A stretch of 64,000 nucleotides of DNA from Parabacteroides timonensis (GCF_900128505.1 NZ_LT669941.1:4291010-4355009); one strand, 5' to 3'. Positions 32,558 through 41,876 are shown, counted from the stretch's first letter. The notes: generated by a model from the sequence alone, not told the origin. Numbers and translations: made by a program.

Positions 32558-34036
32558 TTATTTACTTAACTTCCATTCTGCTCCGTCCTTGGTATCCTTT
32601 ATCTCAAATCCCATAGCTGTTAACTCATTACGGATTTTATCGGAAGTCGCCCAGTCTTTGTTCGCTTTTGCCTGTTGGCGGATCGTAAGTAATAAGTCTA
32701 CCGCTTTACCGAATGTTTCATAACTATCGCCTCCGGCAGATGCTGCTTCGTCCTTCATTCCTAAGATATCGAAAAGGAACGTATGGAATACTTCCTGGAG
32801 TTCTTTCAAGTCTTCGGCAGAAATAGTTTCCTTACCATCTTTTACCGAGTTGATAGCACGGGCGGCATCAAACAGATGAGAGATAACGATCGGAGAGTTC
32901 AGGTCGTCATTCAGTGCATCGTAGCATTTCTTACGAAGGTCTTTTACATCTACTGTCGAAGTCTCCGAAGCGGTCAGTTTTTGTAAATGATTATAAGCGT
33001 CCATCAAACGGCTCAATCCTTTTTCGGCAGCTTGCAGTGCTTCGTTGCTGAAATCTACCGTGCTGCGATAGTGGGCCTGCAGGATAAAGAAACGGATCGT
33101 CATGGCCGAATAGGCCTGGCTGAGCGTCTTGTGATCGCCTGAGAAGAATTCATCCAGCGTGATGAAGTTCCCCAACGATTTACCCATCTTCTGGCCGTTG
33201 ATCGTGATCATATTATTATGCATCCAGTAATGAACCATATCGTCACCCTGTGAAGCCACAGCCTGCGCGATTTCGCATTCGTGATGCGGGAAAATCAGGT
33301 CCATACCGCCTCCATGGATATCGAAATGCTCTCCGAGGTATTTCTTACCCATGGCTGTACATTCACAATGCCATCCCGGGAAACCATTACTCCACGGAGA
33401 AGGCCAGCGCATGATATGCTCCGGTTGTGCACATTTCCAAAGAGCAAAATCGATCGGATTACGCTTTTCTTCCTGTCCGTCCAGTGTACGGGTCGTGTTC
33501 AGCATATCCTCGATATTACGGCCGGAAAGAACACCGTAATTATGATCTTTATTATATTTCTCGACATCGAAATAAACCGAGCCTTCGCTTTCGTAAGCAT
33601 ATCCGTTGTCGAGAATCTTCTTTACCAGCTCGATCTGTTCGATGATATGACCGGAAGCATGTGGTTCGATGCTGGGAGGAAGGACGTTAAGAGCTTCCAT
33701 CGCCTTGTGGTAACGGTTTACATAAAACTGTACCACCTCCATCGGTTCCAATTGTTCCAGGCGGGCCTTTTTCGCTACTTTGTCTTCGCCATCATCGGAG
33801 TCATGTTCCAGATGACCAACGTCGGTTATGTTGCGTACATAGCGTACTTTATATCCTATATGAGTAAGATAACGGAACAACAGGTCGAATGTGATGGCCG
33901 GACGGGCATGTCCCAGATGCGCATCTCCGTAAACCGTCGGTCCACAGACATACATGCCTACGTGGGGTTCATGCAACGGAATAAACTGTTCCTTCTTTCT
34001 TGTGAGCGTGTTGTAAATACTTAATGGATGTTCCAT
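32558..34036 (-). CDS. cysS: cysteinyl-tRNA synthetase
   Basis: Class I aminoacyl-tRNA synthetase charging tRNA-Cys. The chosen start gives MEHPLSIYNTLTRKKE and 492 aa; an in-frame ATG 24 codons upstream (34108) lies inside the -7 box TATCTTTG at 34106-34113 and cannot be in the transcript from it. Motifs: CGPTVYGDAHLGHAR (HIGH as HLGH), zinc ligands in CGPT, WHCECTAMG and HHECEIAQ, and GQKMGKSLGNFITL (KMSKS as KMGKS). The C-terminal domain is complete. It precedes the thioesterase gene on the same strand. Confidence 0.97.
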   Translation of the reverse strand: MEHPLSIYNTLTRKKEQFIPLHEPHVGMYVCGPTVYGDAHLGHARPAITFDLLFRYLTHIGYKVRYVRNITDVGHLEHDSDDGEDKVAKKARLEQLEPMEVVQFYVNRYHKAMEALNVLPPSIEPHASGHIIEQIELVKKILDNGYAYESEGSVYFDVEKYNKDHNYGVLSGRNIEDMLNTTRTLDGQEEKRNPIDFALWKCAQPEHIMRWPSPWSNGFPGWHCECTAMGKKYLGEHFDIHGGGMDLIFPHHECEIAQAVASQGDDMVHYWMHNNMITINGQKMGKSLGNFITLDEFFSGDHKTLSQAYSAMTIRFFILQAHYRSTVDFSNEALQAAEKGLSRLMDAYNHLQKLTASETSTVDVKDLRKKCYDALNDDLNSPIVISHLFDAARAINSVKDGKETISAEDLKELQEVFHTFLFDILGMKDEAASAGGDSYETFGKAVDLLLTIRQQAKANKDWATSDKIRNELTAMGFEIKDTKDGAEWKLSK

Positions 34037-34105
34037 ATCTGTTTTATACTTTAATGGTTGCTTTGTCTTCACCTGTATTTTCGTAATATTCGGGAAGACA
34101 GACCG

Positions 34106-34113
34106 CAAAGATA
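34106..34113 (-). promoter_or_regulatory. -7 box of cysS
   Basis: TATCTTTG on the minus strand is a perfect TANNTTTG, 70 bases before the proposed ATG at 34036. It argues for an independent cysS promoter and against the longer reading-frame start at 34108. Confidence 0.55.
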
Positions 34114-34123
34114 ATGTCTTTGT

Positions 34124-34534
34124 CTATTTTGAGCAATCTTCGCAGCAACCTTTTAACACGTAGTTGATACTTTCCAGGGTGAAATTACGTGGTAGCTGTA
34201 CGGTTGGGACGGGAATATTCCGCAGACAGAAGGTCCTGTGACATTTCTGGCAATAAAAGTGCGCATGCAGTTCTTCTATCGAACAATTACAATCTTCGCC
34301 ACATACCGAGTATTTCAACGAGCCTGATCCGTCGTCGATACAATGAATCAGATGGTGATCGAGAAAAAGGTTGATAGTTCTCGACACGGTCGATTTATCT
34401 ACCGTATCCAGATAATTCTCCAGGTCGAGCAGGCTAAAGGCCCGTTCAAACTCCATCATTGCTTTTAATACAAGCAGGCGGATAGCCGTCGGTTTGATCT
34501 CTCTCTTGTTCAATATGTCTAAATAAGCATCCAT
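34124..34534 (-). CDS. Fur-family metal-responsive transcriptional regulator
   Basis: A 136-aa regulator with the Fur winged helix (IKPTAIRLLVLKAMMEFERAFSLLDLENYL, then DKSTVSRTINLFLDHHLI) and a C-terminal metal-binding part rich in Cys and His: CGEDCNCSIEELHAHFYCQKC and CCEDC. The CxxC pair (CQKC) and the distal CxxC of GCCEDC form the structural zinc site of this family. It begins one base after the stop of the P-type ATPase gene, so the two form a unit and the regulator most likely senses the exported metal; zinc (Zur-like) is the best guess. The palindrome at 36572-36586 is a candidate operator. Confidence 0.92.
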   Translation of the reverse strand: MDAYLDILNKREIKPTAIRLLVLKAMMEFERAFSLLDLENYLDTVDKSTVSRTINLFLDHHLIHCIDDGSGSLKYSVCGEDCNCSIEELHAHFYCQKCHRTFCLRNIPVPTVQLPRNFTLESINYVLKGCCEDCSK

Positions 34535-34535
34535 A

Positions 34536-36521
34536 TCAATCCTGTTTATTAGTCTTTAAAATTCTTACGGCATTAAGGATGGCCAATAGAGCGACACCGA
34601 CATCTGCAAAAACAGCCTCCCACATGGTTGCTACACCTCCGGCTCCCAGGATCAATACAATCAGTTTGACGCCGAATGCCAACGCAATGTTCTGCCATAC
34701 GATATTACGTGTGAACTGACCGATACGGATCGCCGTAGCTACTTTGCTGGGCTGGTCGGTTTGTATCACTACGTCTGCCGTCTCTATTGCCGCATCGCTT
34801 CCCAATCCACCCATTGCAATGCCTATGTCGCTCAGGGCAAGCACCGGAGCGTCGTTGATTCCGTCGCCCACAAAGGCTATCCGGTTCTCCGGATTCCGTT
34901 TCAGTTCTTCCAGGTGAGCGACTTTGCCTTCCGGAAGAAGATCGCCGTATGCATGCGGGATCCCCAAACGGCTAGCTAATTTAGAAACAATTATTTGTTT
35001 ATCTCCGGATAATATCTCCAGGTTATTAATATTTAATTCTTTTAATCGTTTGATAGCTGTTGCGGCATCCTCTTTGGGTGTATCGGCCAGGAGGATGTAA
35101 CCGGCATACTGTCCGTCGATGGCACAAACTACGACTGTTTCGGGAATTTCGTTCAACCGGGAGAAAAGTAAGTTTCTCTCGGAAGAAATTTCATTTTCAT
35201 TCGAATGAAATATAATTTCTTCCGAATCCAGCAAGCGGGTGTTGCCTACTAGCACTTCTTTTCCGTCAATTACGGCTTTTAACCCGTAGCCCGCCAGTTC
35301 GGTTGTATCGATGTTTGTGTCGATTCCCGTTTGTTGTTCCCGGGCATAAGCCAGGATCGCCTTGGCGATCGGATGATTGCTACGGCTTTCGACGGAGGCG
35401 ACGACGCGGAGCAGTTCCTTTTCCGATATATGATCGGCGGCAGATAAGGATTGTACCTCGAATATCCCTTTGGTCAATGTCCCGGTCTTATCGAATACGA
35501 CTGTATTGATTTTGGTGATGGCATCCAGATAGTTGCCCCCTTTAAATAAGATTCCTTGCCGTGAAGCAGCCCCGATCCCACCGAAGTAGCCCAATGGGAT
35601 ACTGATAACCAGTGCACAAGGGCAGGAAATAACCAAAAATACGAGTGCCCGGTACAACCAGTCGTTGAAAATGAACAGGAAATCTGGTTGTATCAATGAA
35701 TATAAATAAGGAAGTAAGACGATCAGGAAAGCCAGTCCGGTTACGATCGGCGTATAAATACGTGCAAATTTCCGGATGAACAGTTCCGCCGGAGCTTTTC
35801 GTTCCGATGCATTCTGTACCAGTTCGAGAATGCGTGCCAACGCACTTTGGTTATACGGTTTTGTCACTTCTATCCGAATCACTTTGTCAGTTACGATCAT
35901 ACCAGCCAAAACCTCTTCATCCCGGTGAATATTACGCGGCATACTTTCTCCGGTAAGGGCGGCTGTATTGAATGCGGCAACCTCACTTAATAACTTCCCG
36001 TCAAGAGGAACTCTTTCTCCCGCTTTCACTTCAATGATTTCTCCGGGAAGAACTTCTGTAGGAGCAAGGGTAATCTGTTTGTTATTGCGGATGACCGTTG
36101 CCGTTTCAGGCCTTACATCGAGCAGGGCACTGATATTTTTGCGGGCTTTAGCTACCGCATTATCCTGGAAGATCTCGCCGATGGAGTAGAATAGCATAAC
36201 GGCAACCCCTTCCGGATATTCACCGATATAGAAAGCTCCGAGTGTGGCAATACACATAAGTGTGAATTCACTGAAAACATCTTTTTCCCGCATACTCTCT
36301 ATCGCTTCCTTCATTACGGGTAGTCCGACTGGCAGATAAGCCAATAGATACCAGATGAACCTTACCAATTCTTTCCTGAACATTTCCGCTTCAGTTTGCT
36401 GCATATAGATCCCGGCCAATAACATGACGAAAGAAATAGCCGGAAGCAGGTAGGGGGAAATGTGATGTTTCTCCTGAGAATGAGCGTGGCAATTAGAATT
36501 ACAACTACAAGAATGTCCCAT
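34536..36521 (-). CDS. heavy-metal-exporting P1B-type ATPase (Zn/Cd/Pb class)
   Basis: A 661-aa inner-membrane metal pump. The N-terminus is a short Cys/His-rich tail (HSCSCNSNCHAHSQEKHH) instead of a folded HMA domain. Actuator motif TGESMP, transmembrane metal site CPC (residues 300-302, SCPCALV), phosphorylation site Asp344 in FDKTGTLTKG, the SRSNHP dipeptide motif of P1B ATPases, and GDGINDAPVLALSDIGIAMG are all present. The downstream C-terminal helix pair has the Asp of GVALLAILNAVR, as in ZntA-type pumps, so zinc or cadmium is favoured over copper. It is the first gene of a unit with the Fur-family regulator. Confidence 0.93.
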   Translation of the reverse strand: MGHSCSCNSNCHAHSQEKHHISPYLLPAISFVMLLAGIYMQQTEAEMFRKELVRFIWYLLAYLPVGLPVMKEAIESMREKDVFSEFTLMCIATLGAFYIGEYPEGVAVMLFYSIGEIFQDNAVAKARKNISALLDVRPETATVIRNNKQITLAPTEVLPGEIIEVKAGERVPLDGKLLSEVAAFNTAALTGESMPRNIHRDEEVLAGMIVTDKVIRIEVTKPYNQSALARILELVQNASERKAPAELFIRKFARIYTPIVTGLAFLIVLLPYLYSLIQPDFLFIFNDWLYRALVFLVISCPCALVISIPLGYFGGIGAASRQGILFKGGNYLDAITKINTVVFDKTGTLTKGIFEVQSLSAADHISEKELLRVVASVESRSNHPIAKAILAYAREQQTGIDTNIDTTELAGYGLKAVIDGKEVLVGNTRLLDSEEIIFHSNENEISSERNLLFSRLNEIPETVVVCAIDGQYAGYILLADTPKEDAATAIKRLKELNINNLEILSGDKQIIVSKLASRLGIPHAYGDLLPEGKVAHLEELKRNPENRIAFVGDGINDAPVLALSDIGIAMGGLGSDAAIETADVVIQTDQPSKVATAIRIGQFTRNIVWQNIALAFGVKLIVLILGAGGVATMWEAVFADVGVALLAILNAVRILKTNKQD

Positions 36522-36551
36522 ATCTTTACCTGTTTTATTCGTTTACTGATA

Positions 36552-36603
36552 CAAAGGTAGACAGAATGGAGTGCAACTAGGTTGCAAAGAATTTGTATAT
36601 TTG
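36552..36603. promoter_or_regulatory. divergent promoters around a perfect palindrome (ATPase / GH110)
   Basis: TACCTTTG on the minus strand (plus 36552-36559) and TATATTTG on the plus strand (36596-36603) are perfect -7 boxes. Between them TGCAACTAGGTTGCA (36572-36586) is an exact 6-3-6 palindrome, placed upstream of both -7 boxes where a repressor would block either promoter. The neighbouring Fur-family protein is the obvious candidate ligand; this is inference. Confidence 0.6.
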
Positions 36604-36631
36604 TCCGGTTAATAACTAGATAATAAATAAT

Positions 36632-38458
36632 ATGAAAAACTCAATTGCTGTTTTTAGTACTTTACTTTGTTTTGTGCTGTTGTGTTCCTGTGCACAAACA
36701 AAGAATCCGTACGATTTATCGAATTTCGGTCTTGTTCCTGATACTAAGGAGAATGCTTCCCCGCTTATGGCAAAAGCATTGGAACAGATCGCCGCTTCTC
36801 ACACATCGGATGATACGATCCGGATCGTTTTACCCAAAGGACGTTATGATTTCTATCCAGAAGGAGCTGCACAAAAAGAGTATTTTATCTCCAACCACGA
36901 TCAGGATAATCCGAAATTGGTAGGACTTCCTTTCGAGAACATGAAGAATATTGTCTTCGACGGACAAGGCTCGGAATTGATATTCCATGGCCGTATGTTG
37001 CCTGTTTCGCTGATAAGTTCGGAAAACTGTACACTGAAGAACTTCAGTATCGACTTCGAAAACCCGCATATCAGCCAGGTGAAAGTGCTGGAAAACGATA
37101 CGGTAGCCGGAGCGATTACTTACGAAGTGGCTCCCTGGGTTCAGTATGAAATACGCGACAGTGCATTTGTAGCTAAGGGTGAAGGTTGGGAACACTCACC
37201 CCGGTGGGGAATTGCCTTTGAAGGCGATACCAAACGTCTGGTTTATACCACCAGTGATATCAGTGTAGGAGCTCAGGGTGTAACAGAGTTGTCTCCCCGT
37301 GTGATCAAGTCTACTAAATGGAAAAATAAGAAATTGATCCCCGGAACAGTTGTTGCTATGCGTGGTTACGGCCGTCCTACACCGGGCATTTTTGTTTCTT
37401 ACGATACGAATACGACACTGGATAATATCCAGGTACACTATGCAGAAGGCATGGGTCTGTTGGCTCAGATGAGTGAAAATATTACGTTGAATAAATTCTC
37501 CGTATGTCTTCGTGGCGACAGTGATCCGCGTTACTTCACCACTCAGGCAGATGCAACTCACTTCTCCGGTTGTAAAGGAAAGATCATTTCTGTGGGTGGT
37601 CTGTATGAGGGGATGATGGACGATGCGATCAACGTACATGGCACTTATTTAAAAATCCAGAAACGTGTGGACGACAAAACGCTGGTCGGCGAATATATGC
37701 ATTCGCAAAGTTATGGCTTTGAATGGGGCTTCCCGGGTGATGCCGTACAGTTTATCGATTCAAAGACAATGGAAATTATCGGTAACCAGAATAAAGTAGC
37801 CTCTATTAAAGCGATCGATAAACCGAGTGCACATGGAGCAAAACAGTTTGAGATCGTTTTTGAAGAAAGTATCGATCCTGCAATCAGCGAAGCAGGAACA
37901 TTTGGTATCGAGAACCTGGAATGGACACCTGAAGTGTACTTTGCCGACAACGTGATCCGTAATAACCGTGCCCGCGGTTCCCTGTTCAGTACTCCGAAAA
38001 AGACAGTTGTTGAAAACAATGTATTCGATCATACTTCTGGTACGGCAATCCTACTGTGTGGCGATTGTAACGGTTGGTTTGAAACAGGTGCCTGCCACGA
38101 TGTATTGATCCGTAACAACAAGTTCATCAACTCATTGACGAATATGTTCCAGTTTACGAATGCCGTTATCTCAATCTACCCCGAAATACCAAACCTGAAA
38201 GATCAGAAGAAATATTTCCATAGCGACATCGTGATCGAGAATAATGAGTTTGAAACATTCGATGCTCCGATCCTGTATGCCAAGTCGGTAGACGGACTGA
38301 TTTTCCGGAATAATACAATCAAACAGAACAACCAGTATCCGGCTTTCCACTGGAACAAACATCGTTTCTTCTTCCAGCGTGTAATCAACTCTGAAATCAA
38401 AGATAATCAGTTTGATGGTGGATTTGATGAGAAACGGGATGTGAGAACTGAAAATTGA
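36632..38458 (+). CDS. GH110 alpha-1,3-galactosidase
   Basis: A 608-aa putative lipoprotein (LLCFVLLCSC with lipid-anchor Cys near residue 20) of the right-handed beta-helix class. The opening YDLSNFGLVPDTKENASPL, the phrase IVFDGQGSELIFHGRMLP and the coil repeats VIRNNRARGSLFSTPKKTVVENN, then VLIRNNKFINSLTN match GH110, the family of Bacteroides enzymes removing alpha-1,3-linked galactose from blood-group B and linear Gal-alpha-1,3-Gal glycans. Whether it needs fucose-branched substrate (GalA or GalB type) cannot be told by eye. It is transcribed alone, outside any SusC/SusD locus. Confidence 0.85.
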   Translation: MKNSIAVFSTLLCFVLLCSCAQTKNPYDLSNFGLVPDTKENASPLMAKALEQIAASHTSDDTIRIVLPKGRYDFYPEGAAQKEYFISNHDQDNPKLVGLPFENMKNIVFDGQGSELIFHGRMLPVSLISSENCTLKNFSIDFENPHISQVKVLENDTVAGAITYEVAPWVQYEIRDSAFVAKGEGWEHSPRWGIAFEGDTKRLVYTTSDISVGAQGVTELSPRVIKSTKWKNKKLIPGTVVAMRGYGRPTPGIFVSYDTNTTLDNIQVHYAEGMGLLAQMSENITLNKFSVCLRGDSDPRYFTTQADATHFSGCKGKIISVGGLYEGMMDDAINVHGTYLKIQKRVDDKTLVGEYMHSQSYGFEWGFPGDAVQFIDSKTMEIIGNQNKVASIKAIDKPSAHGAKQFEIVFEESIDPAISEAGTFGIENLEWTPEVYFADNVIRNNRARGSLFSTPKKTVVENNVFDHTSGTAILLCGDCNGWFETGACHDVLIRNNKFINSLTNMFQFTNAVISIYPEIPNLKDQKKYFHSDIVIENNEFETFDAPILYAKSVDGLIFRNNTIKQNNQYPAFHWNKHRFFFQRVINSEIKDNQFDGGFDEKRDVRTEN

Positions 38459-38494
38459 TATTTTGCGATATCTCTACCTGTGGTTTTTTAGAGA

Positions 38495-38596
38495 AAAACC
38501 TTTCACCCTTCACTTTTTGATGGTCAATATTTTGATTTAGATAGTATTAGCGATCAATATGTAGGGTGAATGGTTTTGCAAAAAGGTGAATGGTTT
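38495..38596. repeat. GGTGAATGGTTT repeats with an inverted copy
   Basis: GGTGAATGGTTT occurs at 38565 and 38585, 20 bp apart. AAACCTTTCACC (38497-38508) is an inverted copy with one mismatch. The set occupies the gap between the convergent GH110 and NlpE-like genes and could fold as a hairpin and end transcription. Confidence 0.65.
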
Positions 38597-38622
38597 GAAT
38601 GCTATTTTAGCCTGCTTTCTTA

Positions 38623-39459
38623 CTACTTTTTGACCAGTTTGATACTGTAATTCAGCTCCGATTCGGCTTTCGTAAAGTCTTCACCCAGAAGTGTTAACGT
38701 AGAATCGTTTTCGCAGAGGAAGTTCATCACTTCATCCCCATTGTCAGAGACCAGTTGCCATACGGTTGCATTATCGTCACCAGGTATCCCTTTTAGAGTA
38801 AGACGTTTACCGTTGGTTGCGAATGTGGCATCTTTACCGTCTTCCGCTTCCAGGTACGTTTGTGAAAGGGTGAAAGTGCCGTCTCCACTATGTTCTCTGC
38901 TACGGATAGTCAGGTCGTAACGGATACCCGGACAATCGGCACAGGGAAGTAAACCTTCGTAAGTAAGAGTTTGCACGGCTCCTAACGAGCTGTCTGCTTC
39001 CGTCTTATTCTGGCGGTAGATTTCTGTTCCGCGTTGGCTGATAGTCCATACGCCATCGATGGAACGTACATTTTTTGTATCGTCGTCTTCTACATTCCAG
39101 GCGTAGCCTCCGGCAGGCAGTGAACGGCGGTCGAGTACTTCGCTCGGTTCTCCGGTTGAAAAGAACAGTTCGGCTTTTAATGAGTCCGGGCTGAATACGA
39201 GGTAAGCGGACGATTTACCATCGATTGCTTCCAAACGTGTACCTGATTCGAAAAGACGGATACAGTTTTGCTGTACTTCCGACCATGTATAACCTGCTGA
39301 ACCAATACATCCGTGTTCGTCTTTATCGTTGCCGACTAATTCGGCAGTTACCTGTTCTTCCTGGGGTTCTTGTTGAGTTTTCTTTTGTCCGCAGGCGGAA
39401 AGTAGTCCTGCACATAAAATAAAGGCAGCCAGCATGGGCCTGTTGTTTGCTCTTTTCAT
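38623..39459 (-). CDS. NlpE-like lipoprotein
   Basis: A 278-aa putative lipoprotein: signal PMLAAFILCAGLLSAC with acylated Cys near residue 23. Residues ~165-270 form an NlpE N-terminal-type barrel, marked by the CxxC motif in GLLPCADCPGIRYDLTI and the phrase TFTLSQTYLEAEDG. An upstream MliC-like stretch (residues ~50-125; YLVFSPDSLKAELFF) resembles lysozyme-inhibitor/DUF folds but this is weaker. NlpE proteins in E. coli signal envelope stress and copper; the role in Bacteroidetes is unproven. It has its own -7 box (39517-39524). Confidence 0.85.
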   Translation of the reverse strand: MKRANNRPMLAAFILCAGLLSACGQKKTQQEPQEEQVTAELVGNDKDEHGCIGSAGYTWSEVQQNCIRLFESGTRLEAIDGKSSAYLVFSPDSLKAELFFSTGEPSEVLDRRSLPAGGYAWNVEDDDTKNVRSIDGVWTISQRGTEIYRQNKTEADSSLGAVQTLTYEGLLPCADCPGIRYDLTIRSREHSGDGTFTLSQTYLEAEDGKDATFATNGKRLTLKGIPGDDNATVWQLVSDNGDEVMNFLCENDSTLTLLGEDFTKAESELNYSIKLVKK

Positions 39460-39516
39460 CGGAATGAATGTCTTTAATTTGTTTATAAACGGAGATCAAT
39501 ACGATCTATAATGAAA

Positions 39517-39524
39517 CAAAGGTA
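39517..39524 (-). promoter_or_regulatory. -7 box of the NlpE-like gene
   Basis: TACCTTTG on the minus strand, a perfect TANNTTTG, 57 bases before the start codon at 39459. Confidence 0.5.
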
Positions 39525-39577
39525 AGTTATTTTTTGTTTCTTTGTGGTTTGAATAAAAAAGATTAAGCCTGTAAGGA

Positions 39578-40336
39578 ATGAGAATATCCATACTTATCGT
39601 TGCCCTTCTGATGATTATCCGTTTGTCGCCTGTGGAGGCACAGAACGAGGCGGTATCCGATAGCCTGCCGCAGAAGATGTCGGTTATCGAGTACAAATTC
39701 AATCCTAAGCATCTGATCCTTCCTGCGTCTCTGATCACTGTCGGAGCGGTGGGGACGGCCATCGACGGTATGAACGATTTTCACCTTTTCTCCCGGAAAA
39801 GCGATGTGAAGAAAATCCGGGTGGACGATTATCTGGAGTGGGGAATGCTGGGCTGGGTTTTCGTTTGCGATCTGATGGGAAAGGAGAAACATAATTGGGT
39901 GGATCAGCTCTTCCTGGTGACAATGGCTGAGGGAATGAATGCAGTGATGACCCGTGCCCTGAAGTATTCGGTAAATGAAACCCGTCCTGACGGAGGTCCC
40001 TATTCGTTTCCTTCCGGCCATACGGCCAATGCATTCCTGGGGGCACATATAGCTTATAAAGAGTTTAAAGACAGTAGTCCCGTATTGGCTTATTCAGGAT
40101 ATGCAATAGCGTTGTTCGTAGCCGGCTCACGGCTGTATAACAACCGGCATTGGGTGGCCGATGTGGTAGCGGGAGCCGGTTTTGGTATCCTTTCTGTCGA
40201 ATTAGCTTATCTTACTTATTTCCCTATCCGTAATGCCATTGCGCGCAAGGTAAACCGTAAAGCGGCTAAGAACATGGTTATTGCTCCAACATTCAATGAA
40301 CGGGGAGGGGGACTTTATTTCTCTTATTCGTTTTAA
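39578..40336 (+). CDS. PAP2-family membrane-associated phosphatase
   Basis: A 252-aa protein with signal peptide (SILIVALLMIIRLSPVEAQ). The three acid-phosphatase motifs are clear: KYSVNETRP (K-x6-RP), PSGHT, and SRLYNNRHWVADVVAG (SR-x5-H-x3-D). Family members remove phosphate from undecaprenyl diphosphate, lipid A or other lipids at the periplasmic face. The protein lacks many strong transmembrane helices, so it may be a periplasmic or outer-membrane enzyme such as an LpxE/F-like phosphatase. Its end overlaps the convergent GH3-family gene by 4 bp. Confidence 0.9.
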   Translation: MRISILIVALLMIIRLSPVEAQNEAVSDSLPQKMSVIEYKFNPKHLILPASLITVGAVGTAIDGMNDFHLFSRKSDVKKIRVDDYLEWGMLGWVFVCDLMGKEKHNWVDQLFLVTMAEGMNAVMTRALKYSVNETRPDGGPYSFPSGHTANAFLGAHIAYKEFKDSSPVLAYSGYAIALFVAGSRLYNNRHWVADVVAGAGFGILSVELAYLTYFPIRNAIARKVNRKAAKNMVIAPTFNERGGGLYFSYSF

Positions 40337-41853
40337 GATAACCGCTCGTTAATAGCCAATAACTCCTCTATGTGTGTCCGGTCGTTGCTTAGGCGCGGTA
40401 TTTTGTGTTGACCACCCAGCTTACCCTTCTGTTTAAGCCATTCGTAGAAAGCGCCTTCGTGGGCTACCGTTATTTCGAGGGGTTGAAGAGATATTTCTTT
40501 ATAACGCTTGGCTTCATAATCGGAATTCAGTTCTTGCAAGGTCTTGTCCAACAGTGATGCGAATTCTTCCAGCGAAGGCGGCATGGTTTCAAACTCGATA
40601 AACCATTGGTGACGGCCTTTGGCTTTATCCAGCATAAAGAGCGGAGCAGCGGTATATTCTTTTACTTTAGCTCCGGTTCGGATACTTACCCGGCTGATTG
40701 CTTTGTCGGCATTATCTACCATCAACTCTTCTCCGAAGGCATTGATATAATGCTTGGTTCTTCCCGAAATAACGAATTTATGCGGGAAAAGGGAGGTAAA
40801 ACGAACCGTATCGCCGATCTGATAACGCCATAATCCACCGGAAGTACTTATCACCATTGCATAATTTTTCCCCGTTTCTACAGCTTCCAACGGCAGGATG
40901 GTCGGGTTGGAAGTCCCTACCTCCGACATAGGAATGAACTCGTAGAAAACCCCATAATCCTGCATCATCAACAGGCTCTGGTCTGCCGGGTCATCCTGTA
41001 TGCCGAAGAAACCTTCCGATGCGTTGTAGGTCTCCATATAATGCATCTTATTCGAAGGGATCAACGATTTATATTGCTCCCGGTAAGGTTCGAAACTGAT
41101 GCCGCCATGGAAGAATATTTCCAGGTTGGGCCATACATCACTCAGGTATTCCCGTCCGGTCTTTTTCAGAACCGATTTAATCAGGACCAGCATCCAGGAA
41201 GGAACGCCGGAAAGACTGTTCACATCTTTATTCCATGTACTGTCGACGATTGCTTTTATTTTGCTTTCCCATTCGTCCATGAGGATGATCCGTTTGGCTG
41301 GAACACGCATGAGGTTGACCAGCGGGTTCAGGTTCTGTAACAGAACAGCCGACAGGTCGCCGCAATGAGAATTTTGATTGAGAGGGGAGGGGCTGTGGCT
41401 TCCTCCGAGTATCAGTCCTTTTTTAGAGAAGAAGTGGCTTTCGGGATTATTCCGGAGATAGAGTGAAACGGTGTCGAAACCACCTTGATAGTGACAACCG
41501 TGAAGTACCTCGCGGGTGACAGGTAGGAATTTACTTTTGTCGTTCGTGGTACCGCTGCTTTTAGCGTACCACTTGACGACCGAAGGCCAGAGAATATTCC
41601 TTTCTCCATTGATCATCCGTGTCACATAAGGCTTGATATCATCGTAGGTCTGAAGCGGGACACGCTCACAGAAATCGCTGTAATTGCGGATACTTTTGTA
41701 ATCGTATGTCAGACCCCATTCGGTATTGCGTGCGGTCGACAACAGAGAACGCAATTGCTTGCGTTGGAGCAAGTCGGTGTCTTGCCCGTATTTCTCTATT
41801 TCTTTCTGCCGATGCCGGAAGAGTAGTGATATCGTATTTGTTAAAATATCCAT
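40333..41853 (-). CDS. GH3 auxin-responsive-promoter family acyl-adenylating protein
   Basis: A ~506-aa protein of the GH3 family (the plant GH3 name, unrelated to glycoside hydrolase 3). The start at 41853 gives MDILTNTISLLFRHRQKEIE; a longer in-frame opening would run into the divergent pfkA promoter and is rejected. The ATP-binding loop YAKSSGTTNDKSKFLPVT and the later YMETYNASEGFFGIQDD and WRYQIGDTVRFTS are typical of adenylate-forming enzymes. Plant members join amino acids to jasmonate or auxin; the bacterial substrate is unknown. A -7 box (41877-41884) lies upstream. It stands alone. Confidence 0.88.
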   Translation of the reverse strand: MDILTNTISLLFRHRQKEIEKYGQDTDLLQRKQLRSLLSTARNTEWGLTYDYKSIRNYSDFCERVPLQTYDDIKPYVTRMINGERNILWPSVVKWYAKSSGTTNDKSKFLPVTREVLHGCHYQGGFDTVSLYLRNNPESHFFSKKGLILGGSHSPSPLNQNSHCGDLSAVLLQNLNPLVNLMRVPAKRIILMDEWESKIKAIVDSTWNKDVNSLSGVPSWMLVLIKSVLKKTGREYLSDVWPNLEIFFHGGISFEPYREQYKSLIPSNKMHYMETYNASEGFFGIQDDPADQSLLMMQDYGVFYEFIPMSEVGTSNPTILPLEAVETGKNYAMVISTSGGLWRYQIGDTVRFTSLFPHKFVISGRTKHYINAFGEELMVDNADKAISRVSIRTGAKVKEYTAAPLFMLDKAKGRHQWFIEFETMPPSLEEFASLLDKTLQELNSDYEAKRYKEISLQPLEITVAHEGAFYEWLKQKGKLGGQHKIPRLSNDRTHIEELLAINERLS

Positions 41854-41876
41854 GCTCCTTTTATTTGTATAGGTTG

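Noticed and set aside
33281..34024. 247-aa plus-strand open frame opposite cysS
   Set aside because: cysS on the other strand has all synthetase motifs; this is an antisense shadow.
34037..34108. Longer cysS start at 34108
   Set aside because: The ATG falls inside the -7 box TATCTTTG, and the extra 24 residues lack synthetase similarity.
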